From Maritalea mobilis (GTDB lineage Bacteria > Pseudomonadota > Alphaproteobacteria > Rhodobacterales > Rhodobacteraceae), in contig NZ_JAHVKE010000001.1 in assembly GCF_019800885.1 (NCBI RefSeq), positions 1,302,001 to 1,366,000 on the forward strand: a stretch of 64,000 nt of DNA. The letters run 5' to 3'. The notes under the pieces were generated by a model, which was given only the letters and a program-made list of their open reading frames with translations, searched no databases and was not told the origin of the DNA. The position numbers and the translations under genes were made by a program. Below are positions 1 to 8,474 of the stretch, in pieces; position 1 is the first letter of the stretch; each line of letters begins with the position of its first letter.

Positions 1-1321
1 TGGCCGTCGATTTCCAGAACAGCGCACTCCCGGCGCGGGCGAAGCCCACGATGGTCAGCAGCGACCCGATCAGGATCGCCGACCATGCCCAGGGCATCTC
101 GCCCGGGGCGCGCAACGCGTCCAGCACCAGAAGCTTGCCCAGGAAACCGCTGAGGGGCGGCATCCCCGCCATGGCGATGGCGGCGGCAAAGAACAGCGCC
201 GCGAAAAGGCCGTTCTGCACCGTCGCCGGGACCGGTTGCAGGCTGTCGCTGTTGCGTTGCGTCACGATCAGATCGGCCACGAGGAACAGGCAGGCCGCGG
301 CGAAGGTCGAGTGGATCATGTAGTAGAGCGCCGCCGTCGTCGCCACGGGCGAGAATGCCGCCACCGCCACCAGAAGCGTGCCCATCGACCCCACCACCGA
401 GAAGGCGATCAACCCCATCAAGCGGCGCGCGCCCAGAACACCGAAGGCCCCGACCGCGATGGTCACGATCGCCGCCGGGAACAGCAGCGACGCGACCAGA
501 CCATCCGTGCCGGGAATGCCCGGACCGAAGGAAATCGTGTGCACCCGCAGGATGGCGTAGGCGCCGACCTTGGTCATGATCGCGAACAGTGCGGCCACCG
601 GTGCCGGCGCGTTGGCGTAAGTCGCGGGCAGCCAGAACTGCACCGGGAACAGCGCCGCTTTCACCGCAAATACGATCATCAACAGCGTTGCGGCGACCCG
701 CACCAGCGCCGCCTCTTCCGCCGGGATCTCGGCCACGCGCACGGCAAGGTCGGCGATGTTCAGCGTGCCCGTGGACGCGTAAAGCGTTCCCAATGCGAAA
801 AGGAACAGCGTCGATCCGGCGAGGTTCATCACCACGTATTGCAGGCCCGCGCGCATCCGCTCGCGCCCGCCGGAATGGATCATCAACCCGTAAGAGGCGA
901 TCAGAAGAACCTCGAAGAACACGAAAAGGTTGAAGACGTCGCCCGTCAGGAAAGCCCCGCAGATACCCATGAGCTGGAACTGGAACAGCGCATGGAAATG
1001 CCGCCCCCGCGCATCCCAGCCGGTCGCGATGGCATGGATCAAGGCGATCAACGCCAGGATTGAGGTCAACAGCACCATCAGCGCCGACAGGCGGTCGAGC
1101 ACCAGCACGATGCCGAAAGGCGCGGGCCAGTCGCCAAGCCGGTAGATATGCGTCTGCCCATCGGCGGCCAGCATGACCAGCCCGACCGCTATAGCGGCCA
1201 GCAAGGCCGTGCCCGCAACCGAGGCGGCGCGCGCCAGCGTGATGTCGTGGCGCATCACGAAACCGATCAGCGGCGCCAGCATCGCCGGCAGAACCACGGG
1301 CAGGATGATCCAGTGCATCAT
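1..1321 (-). CDS. mrpD: Mrp antiporter subunit D (MrpD/MnhD), partial
   Basis: Membrane subunit of the multi-subunit Mrp Na+(K+)/H+ antiporter, related to the proton-pumping subunits of complex I. The gene is cut by the left edge: about 440 of roughly 500 residues are present, including the N-terminus. Reading the minus strand from 1321 gives MMHWIILPVVLPAMLAPLIG, followed by many hydrophobic segments. The conserved proton-channel stretch is visible around 545-670, with VKAALFPVQFWLP and then APAPVAALF. The start ATG overlaps the mrpC stop (ATGA; a second ATG lies one codon downstream), so the genes are translationally coupled. mrpE, F and G are expected beyond the edge. Confidence 0.93.
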   Translation of the reverse strand, partial: MMHWIILPVVLPAMLAPLIGFVMRHDITLARAASVAGTALLAAIAVGLVMLAADGQTHIYRLGDWPAPFGIVLVLDRLSALMVLLTSILALIALIHAIATGWDARGRHFHALFQFQLMGICGAFLTGDVFNLFVFFEVLLIASYGLMIHSGGRERMRAGLQYVVMNLAGSTLFLFALGTLYASTGTLNIADLAVRVAEIPAEEAALVRVAATLLMIVFAVKAALFPVQFWLPATYANAPAPVAALFAIMTKVGAYAILRVHTISFGPGIPGTDGLVASLLFPAAIVTIAVGAFGVLGARRLMGLIAFSVVGSMGTLLVAVAAFSPVATTAALYYMIHSTFAAACLFLVADLIVTQRNSDSLQPVPATVQNGLFAALFFAAAIAMAGMPPLSGFLGKLLVLDALRAPGEMPWAWSAILIGSLLTIVGFARAGSALFWKSTA

Positions 1322-1683
1322 GCTTGGGTGTCCTTCTCGGGGGCGGCCGCGTCATCGGCGGTGTCGATATCGATGCGGTCGGTCTCGGACTCGAAGAACG
1401 CGCCCAGCCCGATCATCACCAGGACCGCCGTCATCCCGAAGGAGATCACGATCGCGGTCAGAACCAGAGCTTGCGGCAGCGGGTCGGTGTAGCTTGCCTC
1501 GCCATAGGGCGACAGGATCGGCGACTGGTCGATCGACAACCGTCCGCTGGCGAAGATGAACACGTTCACGGCATAGGACAGCAGCGCGAGTCCGAGGATC
1601 ACCGGGAATGTGCGCAGGCGCAGCATCAGGTAGACGCCCCCCGCGGTCAGCACGCCGACCGTGCTTGCAACGATCAACTCCAT
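1318..1683 (-). CDS. mrpC: Mrp antiporter subunit C (MrpC/MnhC)
   Basis: Small NuoK-like membrane subunit (121 aa) of the Mrp cation/proton antiporter. Three hydrophobic helices are visible: near residues 1-20 after the start MELIVAST, near 28-45 (FPVILGLALLSYAVNVFIF), and near 75-100 (ALVLTAIVISFGMTAVLV). The C-terminus is acidic and soluble. The start at 1683 was chosen because it lies one base after the mrpAB stop and gives the normal family length; an upstream in-frame ATG at 1719 would run back into mrpAB. It overlaps mrpD by 4 bases. Confidence 0.93.
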   Translation of the reverse strand: MELIVASTVGVLTAGGVYLMLRLRTFPVILGLALLSYAVNVFIFASGRLSIDQSPILSPYGEASYTDPLPQALVLTAIVISFGMTAVLVMIGLGAFFESETDRIDIDTADDAAAPEKDTQA

Positions 1684-1684
1684 C

Positions 1685-4546
1685 TCAGTCCTCCGTGTCG
1701 CGGTCTTTTGCCGCCTCACCCGGGTCGTAATCCATCGGACCCTCGTTCACCGTCTGACCGGCAAAGCGCGCGATGCGGCTGAGGCTGTAGAGCATCAGCA
1801 TCACCGCGCCCAGAACGGTCAGGAACACGCCCAGGTCGAACAGCATGGCCGTGGCCAGCTCGAACTCTTCGATGGGCGGCAGGTGGATATAGGTGAAGGC
1901 GCTGGTCAGGAAGGGCTGCCCGGCAAGCCACGCCCCTGCCCCCGTCAGCCCTGCAATCACCACGCCCAACCCGATCAGCGTGTGATACTCGATCCGCTTG
2001 CGCTCCTGCGTCCAGGCAAAGCCCGAGGCCATGTATTGCATCAACAGCGCAATGGCGACGACGAGGCCGGCAACGAAGCCGCCGCCCGGCTGGTTATGCC
2101 CGCGCAGGAAGATATAAAGGCCCACGACCATCGCGATGGGCATCAGCACGCGGGTCACGACCACCATCATTAGCGGGTGCCGGTCGCGCGAGCGATCCTC
2201 CGAGTAATCGGTGTTCTTCAGCCGCCGCGCCGACGGACCATCCAGCAGCGCGTGCATCAGGGCGTAGATCAACAGGCCCGCGATCCCCAGCACGATGATC
2301 TCGCCATAGGTGTCATAGCCCCGGAAATCGACGAGGATCACGTTCACCACGTTGGTGCCGCCCCCACCCTCGTAGCTGTTCGCGACATGGAAGCCCGAGA
2401 TCGTGTCGATATCGCGCATCAGGAAGGCATAGGCCAGCGCGCCGACACCACCACCCGCCGCCAGGCCGATCAGCCCGTCGCGCATTTTCAATCCGGTGGA
2501 GCTTTCCTTGGGCGTGAGTTTCGGCAGGAAATGCAGCGCCAGCAGCAACAGCATGATCGTGACCGTCTCGACCGAGATCTGCGTCAGCGCGAGGTCGGGC
2601 GCCGAGAGGTACACGAACCCGGCCGAGATCGACAGGCCGATGATCCCGATCAAGACCAGCGCGCGGAAGCGGTGGTGATGCATGCCGACGACCGAAATGG
2701 TGGACACGATCAGCATGATCCAGCCCACTGCGATCACCGGTGGCACGGGCAGCATGTCGCGCGTCGGGGCGGACAGGCCGCTGCCGGCATAGGCGATGTA
2801 GCCAAGCGCGACCGCGGTCACCGTGAAAATGGCAAGGTATCGGCTGATCGCGCCATTATGCGTGCTGTCGGTGATCCCGCGCGAGAGAGCCACGATACCA
2901 GCGACGAGGCGGTCGAAGATCGCCTTAGCCTCGGGGCGCGGCGCGGCGATCCATCCCTTGTCCAACGGGCGATGCAGCATCAGCAACAGCGCGCCGCCCG
3001 CCACCGCGATTACCGACATCCAGAGCGCGGGCGTGACGCCATGCCAGATTTTCAGATGCGGGTGCAGGTCGGCCCCGGTCACGGCATTGGCCGCCGCGGT
3101 CACGATACCCTCAGCAAGGAACGGCGCGACCCCGATCGCGATCACGAGCGTCGCCAGAAGCGCGGGCGCGGCCCACATGCCGAAGGGCGGATCATGCGGC
3201 GTGTGCGGATAGTCGTCGCGCTGCGGCCCGAGGAAAACATGGGCCACGAAGCGGAAGGAATAGGCCACCGATAGCAGCGCCCCCAGCGTCGCCAGAACCG
3301 GCACGGCGTAATGGCTGCCGAACCAGTCGGTGTGCGAGGCCTCTTCCAGCATCATCTCTTTCGACAGGAACCCGTTGAACAGCGGGATCCCCGCCATCGA
3401 CAGCGCCGCTACCGTCCCGATCAGAAAGGTGACCGGCATCAGGTGGCGCAGCCCCCCCAGCCGCTTGATGTCGCGGGTATGCGTTTCGTGATCGACGATC
3501 CCCGCAGTCATGAAGAGCGCGGCCTTGAAGGTCAGGTGGTTGATGATGTGGAACACGGCCGCGACGGCGGCCGCTTCGGTTCCGAACCCAAGCAGCATGG
3601 TCAAAAGGCCAAGGTGGCTGACCGTCGAAAAGGCCAGCAGCGCCTTCAGGTCATCCTTGAAGAGCGCGATCAGCGCGCCCAGCACCATCGTGACAAGACC
3701 AGTGGTCGCGACGATGTAGAACCACGCATCTGTGCCCGCCAAGACCGGCCACATCCGCGCCATCAGGAAAACGCCCGCCTTCACCATCGTGGCCGAATGC
3801 AGGTAGGCCGAAACGGGCGTCGGCGCGGCCATCGCGTGCGGCAGCCAGAAATGGAACGGGAACTGCGCCGACTTTGTGAAGGCCCCCAGCAGGATCAGGA
3901 TCAGCGCGGGCAAATACCACTCGGAGGCCCGGATCGCCTCGCCCGCCTGCAGGATGTCGGTCAGGTTGTAGCTGCCCGCGATATCGCCGAGGAGCAGCAT
4001 GCCCCCGATCATCGCCAGCCCCCCAGCGCCGGTCACGGCCAGCGCCATGCGCGCGCCCTGGCGGCCTTCGGGCAAGTGCTTCCAATAGCCGATCAACAGG
4101 AAGGACGAGAGCGAGGTCAGCTCCCAGAAAATAAGCAGAAGCAGGATGTTGTCCGAAATCACGATGCCAAGCATCGCGCCCTGGAACAGCAGCAGGTAGG
4201 TGTAGAACTGCCCCATCGGGTCGGCGCTCGACAGGTAGAACCGCGCATAAAGCGTGATCAGCAAGCCCATCCCGAGGATCATCCCGGCAAAGAGCAGGCC
4301 CAGCCCATCGAGGAAGAACGACGCCGAGAGGCCCAGTTGCGGCAACCACTCGATCTCGGCCTGGATCACCTCGCCACGCAACACGGCCGGGGCAAGGATC
4401 ATCAGCATGACAAGCGCCAGGGCGGTCGGTGCCGCCGTGAAAAAGGCGGATGCCGTGCGACCGGCGCGGATCATCAACCCCGGGACAAGCGCACCAATGA
4501 AAGGCAGCAACGCAATGATAAAGAGGAGATGCCCCGCGTGGCTCAT
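1685..4546 (-). CDS. mrpA: Fused Mrp antiporter subunits A and B
   Basis: Largest Mrp antiporter subunit, 953 aa, with MrpA (about residues 1-790) joined to MrpB (about 810-950), as in other alphaproteobacteria. The MrpA part shows the NuoL-like core: the conserved Glu in IFWELTSLSSFLL, the Lys/His pair in FTKSAQFPFHFWLPHAM, and HSATMVKAGVFL. The MrpB part is recognisable from RVLMPIAMVVGLYIFLRGHNQPGGGFVAGL. It is the first gene of the minus-strand mrp operon (mrpAB-mrpC-mrpD). The complex is expected in the inner membrane, exporting Na+ in exchange for protons for alkali and salt tolerance. The start is the only sensible ATG at the head of the hydrophobic N-terminus. Confidence 0.93.
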   Translation of the reverse strand: MSHAGHLLFIIALLPFIGALVPGLMIRAGRTASAFFTAAPTALALVMLMILAPAVLRGEVIQAEIEWLPQLGLSASFFLDGLGLLFAGMILGMGLLITLYARFYLSSADPMGQFYTYLLLFQGAMLGIVISDNILLLLIFWELTSLSSFLLIGYWKHLPEGRQGARMALAVTGAGGLAMIGGMLLLGDIAGSYNLTDILQAGEAIRASEWYLPALILILLGAFTKSAQFPFHFWLPHAMAAPTPVSAYLHSATMVKAGVFLMARMWPVLAGTDAWFYIVATTGLVTMVLGALIALFKDDLKALLAFSTVSHLGLLTMLLGFGTEAAAVAAVFHIINHLTFKAALFMTAGIVDHETHTRDIKRLGGLRHLMPVTFLIGTVAALSMAGIPLFNGFLSKEMMLEEASHTDWFGSHYAVPVLATLGALLSVAYSFRFVAHVFLGPQRDDYPHTPHDPPFGMWAAPALLATLVIAIGVAPFLAEGIVTAAANAVTGADLHPHLKIWHGVTPALWMSVIAVAGGALLLMLHRPLDKGWIAAPRPEAKAIFDRLVAGIVALSRGITDSTHNGAISRYLAIFTVTAVALGYIAYAGSGLSAPTRDMLPVPPVIAVGWIMLIVSTISVVGMHHHRFRALVLIGIIGLSISAGFVYLSAPDLALTQISVETVTIMLLLLALHFLPKLTPKESSTGLKMRDGLIGLAAGGGVGALAYAFLMRDIDTISGFHVANSYEGGGGTNVVNVILVDFRGYDTYGEIIVLGIAGLLIYALMHALLDGPSARRLKNTDYSEDRSRDRHPLMMVVVTRVLMPIAMVVGLYIFLRGHNQPGGGFVAGLVVAIALLMQYMASGFAWTQERKRIEYHTLIGLGVVIAGLTGAGAWLAGQPFLTSAFTYIHLPPIEEFELATAMLFDLGVFLTVLGAVMLMLYSLSRIARFAGQTVNEGPMDYDPGEAAKDRDTED

Positions 4547-5076
4547 GCTTTGACCTTATTCAGCTTTCAAGTCGTTTGACAGGTAACGTTCAACCCGCGG
4601 GGCTGTAAAACATAGCTTCCGCCTTTGCGTAAGACTGATTTTGCCGAGCAAAGGTCGAAAGGGCGTGATCGCACTGGATGAAAGCGCCCAATGCCGAGGG
4701 CGAAATGCCCGACGGCGGGGGCCAGCGCATGGCAGACGACCAACGCCAGCGCCCGAGGCTGTGCCGGGCCGGGCTGCGACATCCGGGCGGCATTCCTCTC
4801 TTCACAAAAGCGGCCAAATTTGATCTTCCCGCGATCGATGGAAAGGTTGAACCAGATTACCGGGGTCCGTGCGGGGAAACGTGGGTTCGCCCAGCGCACG
4901 GCGCTGCGCCTGAGCCATGCCTCGAAAGCTGAACCGGAATATTCGGGCCGAGGGTGGCAGATCTCACCCGAAATGCCTGTTCTCGCACCGGCCTCCATTT
5001 CCGTCATGCAAAGCGTCAAATGCGCCGTTGGCCTTGGGTTTTGCCTCGAAGATCCTCTCCTGAAAGTAAACGTTCG
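4547..5076. other. Intergenic region between mrpAB and cobT
   Basis: About 530 bases between two divergent genes. It must hold the promoters of the mrp operon (minus) and cobT (plus). I looked for a cobalamin riboswitch ahead of cobT and did not find a convincing B12 box. Short open frames occur here but none resembles a known protein. Confidence 0.5.
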
Positions 5077-6081
5077 ATGACCTCGCTTACCGATCTATCA
5101 AAGCTCGACGATATCCTCGCTCTGGACCTGCCCGCCCCGGATGCCGGCGCGATCGAGGGCGCGCGCGCGCGTCAGAACGCCCTGACCAAGCCACCGGGGT
5201 CCCTCGGGCGCCTCGAAGATCTTGCCGCCTTCATGGCCGGATGGCAGGGCACTGACCGTCCCACGATCGACCGCGCACAGGCCCTGGTGTTTGCTGGCAA
5301 TCACGGCGTCTGCGCGCAAGGCGTAAACCCTTTCCCGCAGGCGGTCACCGCCCTGATGGTCGCGAATTTCGAGGCAGGCGGCGCGGCGATCAACCAATTG
5401 GCCCGGACGGCTGGCGCTGACATGACCGTCGTCCCCCTCGACCTAGACCACCCGACCGCTGATTTCACGACCGGCTCCGCGATGACCGGGGCCGAGTGCC
5501 TCGACGCCTTTCTGAAAGGGGCGCAGGCCGTCGACAGCACGGCAAGCGTCGTGATCCTCGGCGAAATGGGCATCGGCAATTCGACCGTCTCGGCGGCCTT
5601 GGCCCATGCCATCTGCGGCGGCACGGCCCAGGATTGGGTCGGACGTGGCACGGGCAGCGATGAAGACGGACGTGCGCGCAAGGCCGACGTGGTGGCGCGC
5701 GGTGTCGAACGACATCGCCACCTGTCCCCGCTGGAGATCCTCGCCGCCCTCGGAGGCCGCGAGCAGGCCGCGATTTGTGGTGCGGTGGTGGCTGCACGTC
5801 TGGCGCGGATCCCGGTGCTGCTGGACGGATATATCTGCACGGCAGCCGTCGCCCCCCTCCACGGTGCAAACCCGGCCTTCCTCGATCACTGCCTGATCGG
5901 GCACCAGAGTGCCGAACCCGGCCACGCCCGCCTGTGTGGCGCGATGGAAAAGCAGCCGATCCTGCACCTCGGCATGGCCTTGGGGGAAGGCACCGGCGCG
6001 GCGCTGGCCCTTGGTATCCTGCGCGGGGCCCTCGCGTGCCACAATGGCATGGCCACCTTCGCCGAGGCTGGCATAGGATGA
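5077..6081 (+). CDS. cobT: Nicotinate-nucleotide--dimethylbenzimidazole phosphoribosyltransferase (CobT)
   Basis: Cytoplasmic enzyme (334 aa) that joins 5,6-dimethylbenzimidazole to the ribose phosphate of nicotinate mononucleotide, giving alpha-ribazole phosphate for the lower ligand of cobalamin. Family signatures are RQNALTKPPGSLGRLEDLA near the N-terminus, FAGNHGVCAQGVNPFPQ, GEMGIGNSTVSAAL and, near the end, LHLGMALGEGTGAALAL, which holds the expected catalytic Glu. The start at 5077 (MTSLTDLSK) gives the normal family length; the open frame reaches back to 4954 but that extension is basic and not family-like. Its stop overlaps the cobS start (ATGA), so the two genes form an operon. Confidence 0.95.
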   Translation: MTSLTDLSKLDDILALDLPAPDAGAIEGARARQNALTKPPGSLGRLEDLAAFMAGWQGTDRPTIDRAQALVFAGNHGVCAQGVNPFPQAVTALMVANFEAGGAAINQLARTAGADMTVVPLDLDHPTADFTTGSAMTGAECLDAFLKGAQAVDSTASVVILGEMGIGNSTVSAALAHAICGGTAQDWVGRGTGSDEDGRARKADVVARGVERHRHLSPLEILAALGGREQAAICGAVVAARLARIPVLLDGYICTAAVAPLHGANPAFLDHCLIGHQSAEPGHARLCGAMEKQPILHLGMALGEGTGAALALGILRGALACHNGMATFAEAGIG

Positions 6082-6836
6082 CCAATATTCTGCGCCGCAG
6101 GTGGGCCGAGATGCGCTTGGCAGTTGTGCTGCTGACGCGCCTGCCTGTGGGGCGGATGCAAGACTCGGCCACCACGCTCGCGGAAGCGCGGTGGGCCTTT
6201 CCCTTCGTCGGGGTAATCGCCGGTGGGGGCCTTTGGGCAATTCTGCACCTGGCGCTTGCCTTGGGAGTCAGCCCGCTTGGCGCAGCCTTTCTCGCGCTCG
6301 GCGGGCTGGTCCTGCTGACCGGCGGCTTGCACCATGACGGCCTTGCCGATTTCGCGGACGGGATCGGCGGCGGTTGGGATCGCGAGCGGCGGCTCGAGAT
6401 CATGCGCGACAGCCGCATCGGCAGTTACGGCGTGCTGGCCCTGATCTTCGCGGTGGGCATCGGCATGGCGGGTGTGGCCGACCTCGGGCCCAGCCTGACC
6501 TTGGCCGCCGCGATCTTCGTCTCGGTCCTCTCTCGCCTCGCCATGCTCGGGGTCCTGCTTTTCATGCCGGCTGCGAGAGCCGACGGCCTTGGCCATGCCG
6601 CCGCGGACAGTGCCAATCTTTCCTGGGTGCCGGCCGCCCTGTTCGTCGTTGCCCTTGGGTTGGTCATCGGACTGCCCGCCGCTGTCGTCCTGGCCGCCAT
6701 GAGCCTTGTGTCGTTGGTGATCGCCCGCCTTGCGCAAAGCCGCATCGGGGGGCAAACGGGCGATGTCCTTGGGGCAGTCCAATACATCGCCGAAACCACC
6801 GGCTGGCTCGTGTTGTCAGCGACCCTCGCGACCTGA
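6078..6836 (+). CDS. cobS: Adenosylcobinamide-GDP ribazoletransferase (cobalamin synthase, CobS/CobV)
   Basis: Polytopic membrane enzyme (252 aa) that condenses adenosylcobinamide-GDP with alpha-ribazole (phosphate), the last step of cobalamin assembly and the step right after CobT. Visible signatures are LLTRLPVG near the N-terminus, TGGLHHDGLADFADGIGGG with the metal-binding Asp residues, and RRLEIMRDSRIGSYG. Several hydrophobic segments follow. The start ATG at 6078 overlaps the cobT stop by four bases. Length and motif order match the family. Confidence 0.95.
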   Translation: MTNILRRRWAEMRLAVVLLTRLPVGRMQDSATTLAEARWAFPFVGVIAGGGLWAILHLALALGVSPLGAAFLALGGLVLLTGGLHHDGLADFADGIGGGWDRERRLEIMRDSRIGSYGVLALIFAVGIGMAGVADLGPSLTLAAAIFVSVLSRLAMLGVLLFMPAARADGLGHAAADSANLSWVPAALFVVALGLVIGLPAAVVLAAMSLVSLVIARLAQSRIGGQTGDVLGAVQYIAETTGWLVLSATLAT

Positions 6837-7731
6837 TCGGTATGGCCAAAAGGCAGGTGCGGGATTGGCGGCACAACATGCCAGCCGCCAGGGTGGCCGT
6901 GGTGGGACGCGCAATTCCTGCTATCCGGCCCGCGCAAGGCCATACGGCATGCAGAATGGGGTTTGTCCGCGTTCATCATGATAGATGCCCATGGTGAGGT
7001 CGGTTTTGTCCTGTCACGGATCATTCGCGAAATGTTCCGCCCCGATCATGACCGGATTGACAGGATAGTCATCGACTTTTTCGAACAATTATTGCGCCCA
7101 TTCCGGTTCTGAATCGCAAAATAATTTCATTTTCAAGATCTAACCCAAGGTTATCCACAACCATTCCAACCCCAACATCTGTCTATTCTGCATTGTCTGG
7201 CTCAACAACGGGAGACGCGCCCGAGCCGTCCGAAGTGGCGGTGGTCAACTGCATCGTCGAACCGATTACGCCGTCGATGCCATCCCGCTTTTCGCCATCA
7301 ACGCCACAACCGGGAGTCCGCTGACCGGAATCATCCGAGAAACTCGGCGCTTCGTTCGCGAGTCCCTTTTCGCGCCACTGCTTTTGATTGTTGCGCCCAT
7401 GGTGTCGCTCTGACGGCCCATGCAGTCTGGCACCAGGGGAACCTCAAGTGAATGCGCGCCCTAACCTCCTGCCTTCGAGAAACGACTCAGCAGGTCAGCC
7501 CGAGAATCCGACGTGTGAAACGGCCCCCAAATGACTCGGATCAGGGCCGGCGACCCGCGATATTTTCAAGTCCAGCCTCTGAAAACCTTGGCCCAACGCA
7601 CCTGTTGGGATGTGCGACATGTGGAAACATGTGCGCACCCACCGCCCAACATTCACGCAAGGCCAGATCTCAAGCCCATGAAAATTATAGAAATATTCTT
7701 CGTACTTTCATGCCGCCGCCCAGCCAGGCCA
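6837..7731. other. Long region without a recognisable gene, upstream of puc
   Basis: Roughly 900 bases between cobS and the puc promoter. Small open frames occur (for example 7452-7802) but their predicted proteins are low in complexity and match nothing I know. Part of it may be the distal regulatory region of the puc operon, which is long in related bacteria. I see no tRNA and no clear terminator. Confidence 0.4.
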
Positions 7732-7759
7732 TCAACTGTCCTCTCACGTTTACAGTTGA
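7732..7759 (+). promoter_or_regulatory. PpsR/CrtJ-type operator 1 of the puc operon
   Basis: Near-ideal inverted repeat TCAACTGT-N12-ACAGTTGA. It contains the TGT-N12-ACA core recognised by PpsR/CrtJ, the oxygen- and light-responsive repressor of photosynthesis genes. It overlaps the -35 hexamer and lies three bases before a second box, the tandem arrangement typical of bacteriochlorophyll and puc promoters. Confidence 0.8.
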
Positions 7760-7784
7760 AAGTGTAAACTCAACTGGACATAAT
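7756..7784 (+). promoter_or_regulatory. Probable sigma-70 promoter of pucBACE
   Basis: A -35 hexamer TTGAAA (7756-7761) and a -10 hexamer CATAAT (7779-7784) are separated by exactly 17 bases. The promoter is interleaved with two PpsR-type boxes, so repressor binding would block RNA polymerase directly. Transcription should begin near 7791, about 105 bases before pucB. Confidence 0.65.
7763..7780 (+). promoter_or_regulatory. PpsR/CrtJ-type operator 2 of the puc operon
   Basis: TGT-N12-ACA box starting TGTAAACT and ending GGACA, eight bases after the TGT-N12-ACA core of box 1. That spacing is the one favoured for cooperative PpsR binding. It covers the spacer and the first bases of the -10 element. 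Confidence 0.75.
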
Positions 7785-7897
7785 CAAGTCGGCGGGGCGT
7801 AGACCTGTTTCCGCCGGGGAAATGAGAGATTGATCGCCGACACGTCGTCCGGGGTCGTCGCTTGTTTCTGAACATCTGAACGGAAGAGGAGATCAGA

Positions 7898-8053
7898 ATG
7901 TCAGATGATCCAGACAAAGTATGGCCGACAGGCCTGACGCTGAGCGAGGCCGAGGAGGTGCATAGCTACCTCATCGACGGCACCCGTGTTTTCGGGGCCA
8001 TCGCTCTGCTGGCGCACCTGCTGGCCGCAGTTGCCACGCCGTGGCTCGGGTAA
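7898..8053 (+). CDS. pucB: Light-harvesting LH2 beta polypeptide (PucB)
   Basis: Small antenna protein of 51 aa that binds bacteriochlorophyll and carotenoid in the peripheral LH2 ring of the photosynthetic membrane. The beta-subunit signature is complete: [19 protein letters not shown], one transmembrane helix, and [17 protein letters not shown] at the C-terminus. His40 is the expected axial ligand of the B850 bacteriochlorophyll and His22 is the conserved upstream His. A good ribosome site (AGAGGAGA) lies just before the ATG. pucA follows after 12 bases. Confidence 0.95.
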   Translation: MSDDPDKVWPTGLTLSEAEEVHSYLIDGTRVFGAIALLAHLLAAVATPWLG

Positions 8054-8065
8054 GGAGGATACGTC

Positions 8066-8362
8066 ATGAACAATGCAAAACTCTGGTTGGTGGTTAAGCC
8101 GACCGTGGGCATTCCGGTGTTCCTCGGCGCGGTTGCGGTGGGCTCTTTCGCCGTCCACGTCGCCGTTCTGAGCCACACCACGTGGTACAACGACTACCTG
8201 ACCGGCCAGCCGCTGGGCAGCGGTGCAGCAGCCGTAACGGCCGAAGCAGCACTGGTCGCACCCGAGGCTGAAACGGCGTCGTATGCCGCTGCGCTCGATC
8301 AAGGCACGTTGCCCGACGACGTTCTTGCATCGGCAAGCGTCACAGCGCCGCTGGTGGAATAA
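8066..8362 (+). CDS. pucA: Light-harvesting LH2 alpha polypeptide with long C-terminal extension (PucA)
   Basis: Alpha subunit of the LH2 antenna, paired with PucB. Residues 1-52 are typical: MNNAKLWLVVKPTVGIPVF, a single transmembrane helix with His31 as the bacteriochlorophyll ligand, then LSHTTWYNDYLTG with the Trp40/Tyr41 pair expected to hydrogen-bond the pigments. The protein has 98 aa where most LH2 alpha chains have about 50-70. Residues 53-98 form an Ala- and acid-rich tail that probably lies on the periplasmic side. A strong ribosome site (AAGGAGGA) precedes the ATG. Confidence 0.93.
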   Translation: MNNAKLWLVVKPTVGIPVFLGAVAVGSFAVHVAVLSHTTWYNDYLTGQPLGSGAAAVTAEAALVAPEAETASYAAALDQGTLPDDVLASASVTAPLVE

Positions 8363-8374
8363 CGCTTCTGCAAG

Positions 8375-8405
8375 CCTGTGGCCCCATCGATATCGGGGCC
8401 ACAGG
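8375..8405 (+). terminator. Hairpin between pucBA and pucC
   Basis: Perfect 11-bp stem, CCTGTGGCCCC paired with GGGGCCACAGG, around a 9-base loop, starting 12 bases after the pucA stop. No T-run follows, so it is more likely a partial terminator or mRNA-stabilising hairpin. Such elements are known to keep pucBA transcript in excess over pucC. Confidence 0.75.
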
Positions 8406-8474
8406 AAATTCCTCCGGATTATCGCCACGCACCGCCTTGTCGGCGGTCGTGGCCCCCCGCCGAGACGCAAGGTG

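Noticed and set aside
3311-4579. Long open frame on the plus strand opposite mrpA
   Set aside because: It is antisense to a clear, conserved gene, and its predicted protein is low complexity (Gln/Arg/His-rich), the usual shadow of GC-rich codon use. Similar shadows opposite the puc, NRPS and DUF2126 genes were also ignored.
4800-5076. Cobalamin riboswitch ahead of cobT
   Set aside because: The region has a G-rich stretch that loosely recalls one, but the conserved B12 box (GCCACTG type) is missing and the expected arms do not pair.
7452-7802. Small ORF (116 aa) upstream of the puc operon
   Set aside because: No family likeness, no ribosome site, and it overlaps the PpsR boxes and promoter, so a coding role is unlikely.
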